A DNA stretch of 17,235 bases from Desulfobacterales bacterium. GTDB taxonomy: Bacteria; Desulfobacterota; Desulfobacteria; Desulfobacterales; JAHEIW01. The stretch is taken from positions 1-17,235 of the forward strand of contig JAQYWI010000119.1 of the NCBI GenBank assembly GCA_030145015.1. Reading direction: 5' to 3'. Shown here piece after piece: positions 1-7,929 of this stretch; position 1 is the first letter of the stretch, and the number at the start of each line of letters is the position of its first letter. The notes under the pieces are model-generated. The model was not told where the DNA came from, did not search any database, and saw only the letters and a list, made by a program, of their open reading frames with translations. A program made the translations under genes and the position numbers.

Positions 1-582
1 GAATACAGTCATGAACAGTTGCTGAGTCTGCTGCGGTTTGCTTGACAGCGCGACGGATAATGCCATGCCGCCCATGTTGGCAACGAGTGCCTCACTCATG
101 CGTTCGTTGCCATGATCGGCCAGTGCATGGCCCACCTCATGGCCCAGCACAACGGCCAAGCCGGTTTCATTCTGGGTATAGGATAAAATACCGGTATATA
201 CGGCTGCTTTGCCGCCCGGCATGACCCAGGCGTTGACGGTTTTATCGTCCTCGATCAGATTAAACTCCCATTTATAGTTTTTGATATTGGCCGGTTGACC
301 GCTTTCGGCTAAAAATGCCTCTGCGGATTTGGCGATCCGATTTCCTACCCGTCGAACCATTTCCACTTTTTGAGTGTCGGCGGACAGTTTACTTTTTTGC
401 AACACTTCACTGTACTGTTGGAAGCTCATCGTCAAAAGCTGCGATTCCGGTACCAAATGCAATCCCCTGCGATGGGTAATCGGTACTTCGGCACAACCTT
501 GTAGCTGTAAAAGCAGCAAAATCACCGCAATAAGGCCGCCGAGAAATCGTGATTCAAAAATTTGATGTTTACAGATTTTCAT
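1..582 (-). CDS. M48 family metalloprotease lipoprotein, C-terminus cut by window edge
   Basis: Reading starts at ATG 582, 8 nt after a GAGGGG Shine-Dalgarno, and stays open to base 1, so 194 residues are visible and the C-terminus lies outside the window. The N-terminus has a hydrophobic stretch ending in a lipobox (LQGC, Cys about residue 30), so the protein is probably lipid-anchored and periplasmic. The zinc-protease motif HEVGH is followed by the helix ALADHGNERMS. This is the family pattern of M48 peptidases of the LoiP/BepA-like type, which degrade or process misfolded envelope proteins. The glutamate that supplies the third zinc ligand would lie beyond base 1. The visible part aligns without gaps after the lipobox to the protein at 6972-7793, roughly two-thirds identical by eye, so the two are paralogs. 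Family assignment is firm; substrate is unknown. Confidence 0.9.
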   Translation of the reverse strand, partial: MKICKHQIFESRFLGGLIAVILLLLQLQGCAEVPITHRRGLHLVPESQLLTMSFQQYSEVLQKSKLSADTQKVEMVRRVGNRIAKSAEAFLAESGQPANIKNYKWEFNLIEDDKTVNAWVMPGGKAAVYTGILSYTQNETGLAVVLGHEVGHALADHGNERMSEALVANMGGMALSVALSSKPQQTQQLFMTVF

Positions 583-639
583 GATACGCACCCCTCTTTT
601 AGATTCTTTTTGATAATCAATATAATAGGCATTACGGCG

Positions 640-1152
640 TCATTGGGCACGGCGTTCGCCGGTCATGGTTTTGAACTGAAAAGCCATTCCCGCGATAACC
701 AGGGCTAGAAATAAGGTAATTTCAACCCAGGGGTTGAATGCCACCATTTGCACAATTAGGGTGGCGCCGGTCAAGGTCGATAGAACAATTAAGGCCCAGT
801 CAAAAACAAAAAACAGGATGATGGCGCCAATAATGCCGCCGATAATATATGGCAGCCAGACCATCTGCGCGGGCAATCGGGCAAACTGATCGAAAAGAAT
901 CAGCACGATATATCCACCGGCGGCAAAACCGGCAACCACGATGGCTGCCTTCTGAAAGAAGATCGCGATGATCGCTCCCAACCCGCCGGCGGCGATGGAC
1001 AAAATCAAGACAAGGGCCGGAGAATGAATGCCCCATATCTGCTGCGCGTAATGGTAACCGCTGGCAAAACCGATACAGGCCACAAACAGCCAGAAAAGCC
1101 TGCGGCCAATAAAAAGCAAAAGTATACCGATGATGCCGTTAAGCCAATTCAT
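640..1152 (-). CDS. DUF4203-like multispanning membrane protein
   Basis: A 170-residue, almost wholly hydrophobic protein with about five or six predicted membrane helices, glycine-rich turns between them (for example GGIIGAII and AAGGLGAII), and a short basic C-terminal tail (KTMTGERRAQ). The pattern resembles the DUF4203/TMEM198-like family of small integral membrane proteins, whose function is not known in bacteria. That family call is by resemblance only. The start ATG has a purine-rich AAAGGAAA upstream. It ends 57 nt before the M48 lipoprotein gene and starts 22 nt after the DUF1003 gene, all on one strand, so the three may be cotranscribed. No catalytic motif was seen. Confidence 0.75.
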   Translation of the reverse strand: MNWLNGIIGILLLFIGRRLFWLFVACIGFASGYHYAQQIWGIHSPALVLILSIAAGGLGAIIAIFFQKAAIVVAGFAAGGYIVLILFDQFARLPAQMVWLPYIIGGIIGAIILFFVFDWALIVLSTLTGATLIVQMVAFNPWVEITLFLALVIAGMAFQFKTMTGERRAQ

Positions 1153-1173
1153 CGCTGGATTTCCTTTATTAAT

Positions 1174-1896
1174 TCAAGTTATTTTCTCTTTATCCCCTAG
1201 ACGTGTGAGTTCAGAAAGCAGGTCGATCTGAATTTGCTGGATTTCGACCAGCCGCTCCCACTGGTGCGACAGCAGATGGTCGATTTTGTCGTGCAGTTGC
1301 CGGATTTCAAGTTCGGCTTTTAAGTTTACGCGGTAATCGTGCTGCGACCGCAGGCGGTCTTTGGACTCCTGGCGGTTCTGGCTCATCATGATAACGGGGG
1401 CCTGAATGGCCGCCAGACAGGATAAAACCAGATTCAGCAAAATAAACGGATAGGGATCAAAGGGTCTCCTTAGCAGCAGGAATGAATTCAGCGCAATCCA
1501 TATCACCAGAATTGAAGCGAATATAGTAATGAACTTCCAGCTACCCCCGAATGATGCCACCCCATCGGCCATTTTTTCGCCCAGGGTCGAATCTTTTTCG
1601 AACTCGGCATTGACATTGCTTGAAAGCGTTTCGTGTCGCTGAAGACTCTCCAGGACGTCATGGTCCAATGTCGTCAGTTCTCCCTTTTCAGATTCCAGCA
1701 GGTTTTGAATATACTGCATGCGAAATCCATTCAGATCGCTGAGGCAGATGAACCCTTCCGGTTTCCAGTCCGGATGAGCGGTTCTAATCTGTTCCGCCAC
1801 AGCGGTTCTGACAAGTGCTGCCGGCATCATCTGGGATCTAACTTTGGTCTTGCCGCAAATATTGCAGACCATGTTTTTCGATGGTGATGTTTTCAT
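1174..1896 (-). CDS. DUF1003 membrane protein with N-terminal cysteine motif
   Basis: A 240-residue protein that matches the DUF1003 family. An N-terminal soluble part carries Cys11-x-x-Cys14 and Cys51, probably a small metal-binding or redox knuckle, in a context (HPDWKPEGFICLSDLN) typical of the family. Two membrane helices follow at about 121-141 and 150-171, separated by the signature RRPFDPYPFILLN and followed by APVIMMSQNRQ. The C-terminal 60 residues form a charged coiled coil (KAELEIRQLHDKIDHLLSHQ). DUF1003 proteins are widespread and uncharacterised. The start codon lacks a well-spaced Shine-Dalgarno (a GGAG lies about 14 nt upstream), so a slightly different start such as Met9 is possible. 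Family call is confident; role unknown. Confidence 0.88.
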   Translation of the reverse strand: MKTSPSKNMVCNICGKTKVRSQMMPAALVRTAVAEQIRTAHPDWKPEGFICLSDLNGFRMQYIQNLLESEKGELTTLDHDVLESLQRHETLSSNVNAEFEKDSTLGEKMADGVASFGGSWKFITIFASILVIWIALNSFLLLRRPFDPYPFILLNLVLSCLAAIQAPVIMMSQNRQESKDRLRSQHDYRVNLKAELEIRQLHDKIDHLLSHQWERLVEIQQIQIDLLSELTRLGDKEKIT

Positions 1897-1970
1897 GATT
1901 GATTTTTTAACTCCTGTAAGTCGTTTTAATAGACAGAATACACTCTCCCCCGTCTTTGCCTTTTATCACC

Positions 1971-2192
1971 TTAAAGTTCAACCCGGGTGACAACACCATG
2001 CAGTTTGGGGGATGGGAGTTTGTGAAATTGAATGAATGTGGGGCTAATCCGTTTAATCAGCGCAAATGCTTTCCAGAAAACGTTCTGGGTTACAATATCC
2101 TCCAGACCATAAAAAATGGTTTTTTCATCGATTCCGGCATGTTTCATCAGCCGTTCAACCGAAATAACCTCCATGTAGCCGGAATTTATTTC
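1971..2192 (-). pseudogene. C-terminal remnant of a Kup-type potassium transporter
   Basis: About 73 codons encode a peptide that ends KLHGVVTRVEL and contains GYMEVISVERLMKHAGID. This resembles the extreme C-terminus of Kup (KUP/HAK/KT) potassium uptake proteins: a phenylalanine- or tyrosine-rich GFME-type segment, a stretch leading to an amphipathic helix, then a terminal xVEL/xVEI. A whole Kup has more than 600 residues and twelve membrane helices; none of that is present. The recognisable sequence begins directly after the TAG stop of the cytochrome gene (2193-2195) and is in the same frame. There is no Shine-Dalgarno before the only in-frame ATG (2174). I infer a deletion or insertion remnant that is not expressed on its own. 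The alternative is an unrelated small ORF of 67 residues. Confidence 0.6.
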
Positions 2193-2525
2193 CTACTGTT
2201 GATGCAACAGGTAATCAGTCAAGGCCTTGAGGTCTGCTTCAGAAAGCTTTTTGGTTTTTTCAATGTGACGCTTCATCAGATTGGCCTTTTCCGGCCTGAC
2301 AATGGCTTCCTGCTCTCCTTTTAAATATTTAATCAGCTGCGCTTGTTTGCCCTGATATGCCTGGGAAATCTCAGTCAGGGACGGATTTATTTTTGAAGTG
2401 CTTTCTTTTTTATGACACGAAATACATCCCTGGGATTTAAAGACGGTTTCCCCCTCATCCGCCGTGGCTGTATTCAAGGCGACGATGCAAACAGCGCTGA
2501 TCACCCAAATGCCGATTCGTTTCAT
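2193..2525 (-). CDS. Secreted monoheme class I cytochrome c
   Basis: A 110-residue protein with an N-terminal signal peptide (about 22 residues, ending near ATA-DE) and one heme-binding motif, CISCH, near residues 34-38. The later NLMKRH segment offers a likely axial methionine, and the closing helix SEADLKALTDYLLHQ is typical of small class I c-type cytochromes. It should act as a periplasmic electron carrier; partners are not indicated by the neighbours. The start ATG has AAGGAG 9 nt upstream. The gene sits 78 nt downstream of htrA and its stop codon abuts the Kup remnant. The heme motif makes the class firm, but the respiratory chain it serves cannot be inferred here. Confidence 0.9.
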   Translation of the reverse strand: MKRIGIWVISAVCIVALNTATADEGETVFKSQGCISCHKKESTSKINPSLTEISQAYQGKQAQLIKYLKGEQEAIVRPEKANLMKRHIEKTKKLSEADLKALTDYLLHQQ

Positions 2526-2603
2526 TACAGTTGTCTCCTTCTGATCAAATCAAATTATCCGGTTATACTGAAAGCCAAAGTTACCATTAAACTAAATCTT
2601 TCG

Positions 2604-4040
2604 CTATTTTTTCACATTAAGTGTTACAAAAATCGTTGTACCGCCCCGATCGATCAGAAAAAGAATGGTATCCCCTTCTTTAACCTCTGCCATCAATTGG
2701 TTGAAAGTCCTTAGACTGTCAATCTGTTTTTTATCAATTTCAACAATTATATCACCCTGACTCAACCCAGCCTCTGCGGCGGGGGAACCGTTTTCAACCT
2801 GAACGATAATAACCCCTGTGGTTCGCGACAGGCCGTAATTTTTTGCCATCTCCGGAGTTATTTCCTGCACTTCCATACCAAGGTAAGGACGAGCTTCGCT
2901 GGGAGGGGTTGCCTCGGCTTCTTCTTTAAGCTCTTCGGTTTTGACTTGCAAATTCATCCGCTGGCTGTCCCGCATAACTTCGACCGTGACCGTCTTGCCA
3001 ATGGGTGTAGATGCCACAACAAAGGGGAGATCACGGGAACTTCGAATTGCCTTGCCGTCAAATTGCAGGATCACATCACCCCGTTTGATGCCGGATTTTT
3101 CGGCCGGCCCACCGGAGACCACATCCGAAACGAGCGCGCCCTCATCAGTGCCCAACCCAAGCTTGTCTTTCAGCTCCGGTGTTATATTCTGAATCATAAC
3201 GCCGAGCCATGACCGGCTTACTTTGCCTTGCCTCAATTGCGGAAGCAACTGTTTGGCCATATTGATCGGGATGGCGAATCCGATTCCGATATTACCGCCG
3301 CTTTGTGAAAAAATGGCCGAATTGACGCCGATAACTTCTCCTTCCAGGTTTAAAAGCGGCCCGCCGCTGTTTCCGGGATTGATCGAAGCATCGGTTTGGA
3401 TAAAATTGTCATAGGGCCCGCCCCCGATCTGGCGGTATTTTGCGCTGACGATGCCAGCGGTGACCGTATTTCCCAGTCCAAAAGGATTTCCGATGGCCAC
3501 CACCCAATCTCCAACATCTACTCTATCGGAGTCACCCAGAACCAGTGGAACCAGCGGCCTTTCTGAATTAATTTTTATAAGGGCCAAATCGGTTTTCGGA
3601 TCACGCCCGACGATTTGAGCTTTAAACTCTTTTTCATCGCTCAAGCGGACCTTCAGCTCCTCGGTTTGTTCAACCACGTGATTGTTGGTCAGAATAAATC
3701 CCTCTTTGTCGATAACAAACCCGGTACCCAGCGCATTTTGCCGATATTCTTTGGGCATCTGCCCTCCGAAAAATTTTTCAAAAAAGTCGCGTAATGGATC
3801 CTCCATACCGAAAGGAGAGGGACCTTCTCCTGATCCCCGCATGACTTTAACGGCGATGATGTTTACCACCGAAGGGCTGGCTTTTTTGATCAACTCGGCA
3901 AATGATCCCGGATAGCCTTGCGTGCCGACTTTTCCCAAGGCCGGTGTTTGGTGGAATCCAATCAGCAGTCCGATGATAAGAAATGCGATAAATGGCTTTG
4001 CAAATAAGTAATGGACTCGTTTTTTTGTTTCGCCTGGCAT
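2604..4040 (-). CDS. htrA: HtrA/Do-family periplasmic serine protease with two PDZ domains
   Basis: A 478-residue protein with the DegP/DegQ layout. An N-terminal signal anchor (about 13-36) precedes a trypsin-like domain with His121 (TNNHVV), Asp151 (KTDLALIKI) and Ser225 (GNSGGPLLN), so the catalytic triad is complete. PDZ1 spans roughly 275-370 and PDZ2 roughly 385-475, each with a recognisable GLG/YLG carboxylate-binding loop. The linker between them is acidic (about 371-383). Such proteins degrade or chaperone misfolded periplasmic proteins and are often stress-induced. The start has a very strong Shine-Dalgarno (AAGGAGGAGG), and a candidate sigma-70 promoter lies at 4071-4099. It could equally be called degQ or degP; the sequence does not separate these. 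Confidence 0.96.
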   Translation of the reverse strand: MPGETKKRVHYLFAKPFIAFLIIGLLIGFHQTPALGKVGTQGYPGSFAELIKKASPSVVNIIAVKVMRGSGEGPSPFGMEDPLRDFFEKFFGGQMPKEYRQNALGTGFVIDKEGFILTNNHVVEQTEELKVRLSDEKEFKAQIVGRDPKTDLALIKINSERPLVPLVLGDSDRVDVGDWVVAIGNPFGLGNTVTAGIVSAKYRQIGGGPYDNFIQTDASINPGNSGGPLLNLEGEVIGVNSAIFSQSGGNIGIGFAIPINMAKQLLPQLRQGKVSRSWLGVMIQNITPELKDKLGLGTDEGALVSDVVSGGPAEKSGIKRGDVILQFDGKAIRSSRDLPFVVASTPIGKTVTVEVMRDSQRMNLQVKTEELKEEAEATPPSEARPYLGMEVQEITPEMAKNYGLSRTTGVIIVQVENGSPAAEAGLSQGDIIVEIDKKQIDSLRTFNQLMAEVKEGDTILFLIDRGGTTIFVTLNVKK

Positions 4041-4070
4041 GTCCTCCTCCTTCCTTTATTTATTTCACCT

Positions 4071-4099
4071 ATTTTATGTAAACAATATGAAGTTGATAA
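4071..4099 (-). promoter_or_regulatory. Candidate sigma-70 promoter for htrA
   Basis: On the minus strand a -35 box TTATCA (4/6 to consensus) is followed after 17 nt by TAAAAT (5/6). Transcription would start around 4064, giving a leader of about 24 nt before ATG 4040 that contains the AAGGAGGAGG Shine-Dalgarno. No sigma-E or CpxR-type box was recognised. The rest of the 437-nt divergent gap (4041-4477) is AT-rich and shows no gene; the strong AAAGGAGGG Shine-Dalgarno of the DUF5661 gene closes it on the other side, with no convincing promoter for that gene. Confidence 0.4.
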
Positions 4100-4477
4100 T
4101 TTTGAAAATGCCGAATGGGTGGATTATTCCAAAGAAGCGAGTGAACTCATTCCAATAAAAGGGAATTTTTGTTTTTACAGCTTTCTTATCGACATGCTTC
4201 CGCCATGCTGAAGAAACAGACAAGATGGCAGATAAATAAGTTCAGAATTAAAAAATTTAGAGAATATTAGAAAAGCCGAGGCCGGCAAATTTCTTTCCTG
4301 TTTAGTATATCATAATTGACTTGTACAGTTTTATTTATGCGAAGTTTGCAAAAAGTATTCGATAAGGAATAAGGGCTGGAATGCTGCCAAAAGAAAAGTT
4401 TTTGCTTCTCCAATTATCCCATGTTAATGATAGGTTTTAATGATTGACTATTTTTTAATAATCAAAAGGAGGGCATC

Positions 4478-4915
4478 ATGAAAATTCCTCAATACGTCAG
4501 CGTTGAAGAAGTAAAAAAGGTTTGCAAAGATTTAAAGATCATCGATTGGACGAAAAAGAAAGAACCGAAGGTATCCCTTAAAGAAGCCAAGGTGATCCTC
4601 AGCGAACTGAATCCAAAAGGCATAAAGATTGATCCCGAAGCGTTTTGCAGCGGGCTCGAAGTTGAACTCGAACACGGGATGCAATTCAAAGATGCCAATG
4701 TAACCAACAATCACCCCCTGCTGACCGGTCTGATTGTCCTGGCACATTTCAAAGAATCATTGGATTATTACAAATTGCTTGAGGTGGCTGAGCTGGAAGG
4801 AGACCTCATGAAGGCCGTGGCCAAAGGCAGTACGGCCAAAATTAAGGAATACTACAAACGGCTGGCGACTGCCAAAATCGCCCTGCACAAGGCTGAATTA
4901 GATCGCTTAAAATGA
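4478..4915 (+). CDS. DUF5661 family protein
   Basis: A 145-residue soluble protein. The central part, about residues 56-106, carries the family signature: FCSG then VELEHG (62-67), then NVTNNHPLLTG (74-84) and AHFKESLDYY. This matches DUF5661, a family of unknown function often found as a short protein in bacteria and phages. The N-terminus is lysine-rich with a helix-like KEAKVILSELN. About 35 residues after the core (AKGSTAKIKEYYKRLATAKIALHKAELDRLK region) are a charged helix not typical of the shortest members. The ATG has AAAGGAGGG at ideal spacing, so expression is probably high. It lies 89 nt before the flavoprotein gene on the same strand, suggesting an operon. Confidence 0.85.
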   Translation: MKIPQYVSVEEVKKVCKDLKIIDWTKKKEPKVSLKEAKVILSELNPKGIKIDPEAFCSGLEVELEHGMQFKDANVTNNHPLLTGLIVLAHFKESLDYYKLLEVAELEGDLMKAVAKGSTAKIKEYYKRLATAKIALHKAELDRLK

Positions 4916-5004
4916 ATGCGAATAGAGAATGAAAAGCTGCCCCAATAGTCGTGGCAGCAACTGAGGGCTAAAATTGCCCCCGTATTGGCAGCAGTAGGTG
5001 AGTG

Positions 5005-6147
5005 ATGAGCAAACATTTAATATTAGTCGGCGGCGGTCACGCCCATATGACCATCATGGTGAATCTGCGGGAATATATCGAGCGCGGTCATCAGGTGACG
5101 CTGATTGGCCCGTCGGCCTATCATTATTATTCCGGGATGGGACCCGGGTTGCTGGGTGGGATATACCGGCCTCAAGAGGCTCGTTTTCATGTTAAAAAGA
5201 TGGTAGAAGATCGAGGGGCTGCCTTTATTCAGGATACCGTCACGCGCATCGATCCGGATCGAAAGGTTTTGCTTCTCAAATCCGGCGGGGAAATTGCCTA
5301 TGACGTTGTTTCCTGCAACACCGGCAGCACGGTTCCCAAAGATGAAGATCGCGTTGCCGGTGATAATATTTATACCGTCAAACCGATTGAAAATCTGATC
5401 AAAGTGCGCCAGATGCTCCAGGCCGGATTGGGCACCCGGACCCCAAAGCTTATCGTTGTCGGCGGCGGTGCTGCCGCTCTGGAACTCACCGGCAATCTCT
5501 GGCGATTGGTTCAGCAGACCGAAACAGCGGCTGCCATCACCGTTTTGGGTGGTCGCAATTTCTTGTCTGCCATGCCGCCAAAAGCCCAGAAGTATGTCCG
5601 AAAATCGCTGGCAATTCGAAACATCGAGATCGTCGAAGGGGCTAACGTGAGTCGTTTAAACGGCAATCGTGCGGTATTGGAAGACGGCGGAGAATTTCCA
5701 TTTGACCTGGCACTTTTGGCGTGGGGAATTCGGCCCTCACATCTTTTCCGCGATTCCGGCTTGCCCACAGGCAACGACGGCGGTCTTTTAGTCAATACCT
5801 TCCTGCAAAGTGTCGCCTATCCGGAGATCTTCGGCGGCGGGGATTGTATCAGCTTTGAACAAAGACCGCTGGATAAAGTGGGGGTTTACGCCGTGCGGCA
5901 GAATCCTGTCCTGTATGCCAATCTGTTGGCCGCATTGGAAGATAAAGACCTTGAAGCCTTTGAGCCCCAGGATATCTATCTTTTAATCTATAATTTAGGC
6001 AACGGAACCGGTATTTTTTATCGGGGCAGCTGGGTTTGGAAAGGCAGGTTGATATTTTTTCTCAAAGATTATATCGATCGCAAGTTTATGCGCAAATTTC
6101 AGGTTTCGGGTGAGACAATGGAGGAGATAACTCATGATCAGTCTTAA
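5005..6147 (+). CDS. SelD-like FAD/NAD(P)-dependent oxidoreductase (NDH-2/SQR fold)
   Basis: A 380-residue flavoprotein. The FAD-binding Rossmann motif VGGGHAH stands at the very N-terminus, followed by the motif GPSAYHYYSGMGPGLLGG, which is characteristic of the family that also occurs fused to selenophosphate synthetase (SelD N-terminal domain). The second Rossmann motif VVGGGAAALELTG (about 151-163) binds NAD(P)H, and IFGGGDC (about 276-281) contacts FAD. A C-terminal amphipathic helix (FFLKDYIDRKFMRKFQ) suggests peripheral membrane attachment, as in type II NADH dehydrogenases. The cysteine set of sulfide:quinone reductases is not complete. A GTG sits three bases before the ATG; ATG 5005 is preferred because AGGTGAG lies at normal spacing. 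It overlaps the next gene by 14 nt. Substrate unknown; sulfur or quinone chemistry is inferred from context. Confidence 0.88.
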   Translation: MSKHLILVGGGHAHMTIMVNLREYIERGHQVTLIGPSAYHYYSGMGPGLLGGIYRPQEARFHVKKMVEDRGAAFIQDTVTRIDPDRKVLLLKSGGEIAYDVVSCNTGSTVPKDEDRVAGDNIYTVKPIENLIKVRQMLQAGLGTRTPKLIVVGGGAAALELTGNLWRLVQQTETAAAITVLGGRNFLSAMPPKAQKYVRKSLAIRNIEIVEGANVSRLNGNRAVLEDGGEFPFDLALLAWGIRPSHLFRDSGLPTGNDGGLLVNTFLQSVAYPEIFGGGDCISFEQRPLDKVGVYAVRQNPVLYANLLAALEDKDLEAFEPQDIYLLIYNLGNGTGIFYRGSWVWKGRLIFFLKDYIDRKFMRKFQVSGETMEEITHDQS

Positions 6148-6970
6148 AAAACTTTTTACGCCTGTAAAATCCATAAATAGCGAAGAAGCCAAAGCGTTTA
6201 TGGCCGGGCATCCGGAAGGTGCTTACACGCTTTTGGATGTGCGCCAGCCCGGAGAATATGAAATCGAGCACATTCCCGGCGCCAAGCTCATACCCCTGCC
6301 GGGCCTAAAAGATGGCCGCAGCCGGCTGGACGCCCAGAAGCCGCTTGTCGTTTACTGTGCGGTGGGCGGACGCAGCCTGGCCGCTGCCCAGCTCCTGTCG
6401 GGACTCGGTTTCAAGGAAGTTTATAATCTTCAAGGCGGTATTAAGGCCTGGCAGGGCCTGAAGGCTTCGGGACCGAAAGAGTTAAACCTTGATCTGGTGC
6501 GCGGCGATGAAACACCGTCTGAGATGATTGCCTTGGCCTATGGTATGGAGATGGGACTCGGCATCGTATACCGCAATATGATTGAACGAACAGATGATCC
6601 TGAGCTTCAAAGGTTACTATCAAAGCTGGCCGATATCGAGACCCAGCATAAAAAAAGACTCCTTGAACTGCTTTCCGAAATCGATTCTCCGATTACAGAT
6701 GCTGAAGCCTATGAGTCGGATATCCGACCATCTATCCTCGAAGGCGGTTTTGGTCTGGATGATTTCATAAAAGAAAATGAATCTTTCTTTGGCTCTGTGC
6801 AGGGTGTCCTCGATCTGGCCATGATGCTGGAAACCCAAGCACTGGATCTTTACCTGAGATTTGCACTGAGATGCAGCAATACCCAAACCAAAGACACCCT
6901 CTTTACGATTGCCGATGAGGAAAAGGCACATCTGCGATCTTTAGGCGGCCTCCTGGAAGAAAAGATTTAG
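6134..6970 (+). CDS. Rhodanese and ferritin-like (rubrerythrin) fusion protein
   Basis: A 278-residue two-domain protein. Residues about 12-112 form a rhodanese domain with LLDVRQPGEYEIEHIPGA and the catalytic loop CAVGGRS (Cys75), expected to carry a persulfide. Residues about 125-278 form a four-helix ferritin-like domain with a full set of candidate diiron ligands: Glu139, Glu169-x-x-His172, Glu233 and Glu263-x-x-His266. No C-terminal rubredoxin cysteines are present. Rubrerythrins reduce peroxide, and rhodaneses transfer sulfane sulfur; the fusion suggests linked sulfur and peroxide or oxygen handling, which is inference. The start has GGAGGAG 7 nt upstream inside the end of the flavoprotein gene, so the pair is probably translationally coupled. 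The stop is one base from the stop of the convergent M48 gene. Confidence 0.92.
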   Translation: MISLKKLFTPVKSINSEEAKAFMAGHPEGAYTLLDVRQPGEYEIEHIPGAKLIPLPGLKDGRSRLDAQKPLVVYCAVGGRSLAAAQLLSGLGFKEVYNLQGGIKAWQGLKASGPKELNLDLVRGDETPSEMIALAYGMEMGLGIVYRNMIERTDDPELQRLLSKLADIETQHKKRLLELLSEIDSPITDAEAYESDIRPSILEGGFGLDDFIKENESFFGSVQGVLDLAMMLETQALDLYLRFALRCSNTQTKDTLFTIADEEKAHLRSLGGLLEEKI

Positions 6971-6971
6971 A

Positions 6972-7793
6972 TCATTTTCGATAATACACCATGGCCTCCG
7001 GGATATACTTTTTGATATTGGCGATGCGGGTGGCGGGGGCCGGGTGGGTGGATAAAAACTCCGGCGGCCGCCGCTCTGCTTTCTGGTTCATTCTTTCCCA
7101 AAACGGGACCGCTTCCCGGGGGTCATAACCGGCGCGGGCCATCAGGGTTAAGCCGATGCGGTCAGCCTCACTTTCATGCAGCCGGCTGTAAGGCAGCAGT
7201 AAACCCACTGAGGCCCCTGCGCCGTATGCCTGCATAAACAGATTCCGGGTTGCAGCCGAATTTTGGGATAAGGCCACAGACAAGGCGACACCCCCCATTT
7301 GCGCCAGAAGCCCCTGGCTCATTCTCTCATTACCGTGTCCGGCAATGGCATGGGCGACTTCGTGTCCCAGAACCACAGCCAGCCCCGTTTTATTTTGGGT
7401 ATAGGGAAGAATTCCGGTATACACTGCCGCTTTGCCGCCGGGCATCACCCAGGCGTTGGCGAGTTTGTCGTCTTCAACCAAATTGAACTCCCATTTGAGA
7501 GTCTTAATCTGCGATTGCATCCCGGCTTCCGCCAGAAATGCCTCGGAGGCTTTGGCGATTTTAAAACCCACCTCTCGCACCATTTCAACCTGCTGTCGAT
7601 TTGTGGACAGTTTGCTGCTTTTAAGCACTTTGTCATACTCCTGCAAGGCCAAGGTTGCCAGTTGTGATTCCGGCAGCAACTGCAGGCTTTGGCGGTGGGT
7701 GATGGGAACTTCGGCACAGGCCATTAAAAGCAAGAAGACAAGGATGCCTGGCAGAATACGGGTAAAAAAGATCGGCTTTCCTATTATGATCAT
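6972..7793 (-). CDS. M48 family metalloprotease lipoprotein (complete paralog)
   Basis: The preferred start is ATG 7793, which has GGAG 6 nt upstream and gives a 26-residue lipoprotein signal ending LLMAC; the frame is open upstream to 7835, but that start has no good Shine-Dalgarno and breaks the match to the paralog at 1-582. The 273-residue product carries HEVAH with the extended AIAGHGNERMS, and later SRLHESEADRIGL, which supplies the third zinc ligand. A C-terminal STHPAPATRIANIKKYIP is typical of these periplasmic M48 proteases (TPR-less LoiP-like class). It probably degrades damaged envelope proteins. It lies 136 nt downstream of the hybrid kinase gene on the same strand and could share its transcript. 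Confidence 0.92.
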   Translation of the reverse strand: MIIIGKPIFFTRILPGILVFLLLMACAEVPITHRQSLQLLPESQLATLALQEYDKVLKSSKLSTNRQQVEMVREVGFKIAKASEAFLAEAGMQSQIKTLKWEFNLVEDDKLANAWVMPGGKAAVYTGILPYTQNKTGLAVVLGHEVAHAIAGHGNERMSQGLLAQMGGVALSVALSQNSAATRNLFMQAYGAGASVGLLLPYSRLHESEADRIGLTLMARAGYDPREAVPFWERMNQKAERRPPEFLSTHPAPATRIANIKKYIPEAMVYYRK

Positions 7794-7929
7794 CTTAGGC
7801 TCCATTTGATTCATTAGATTAAAACAAAGATGCACGCGCCCTGAATAAGGTCGACAGCACCCTGGAAAAATTACATAAAAAATAGGCTTATCATGGATGT
7901 CAAGGGATGGGATGCAAGGCGAAGTGGAC

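Noticed and set aside
4011..4211. Plus-strand ORF of 66 codons across the htrA start
   Set aside because: It overlaps the htrA start region antisense, has no Shine-Dalgarno and no recognisable content; htrA is certain.
4316..4344. TTGACT as a -35 box for the DUF5661 gene
   Set aside because: No acceptable -10 box lies 16-18 nt downstream; the region is AT-rich and chance matches are expected.
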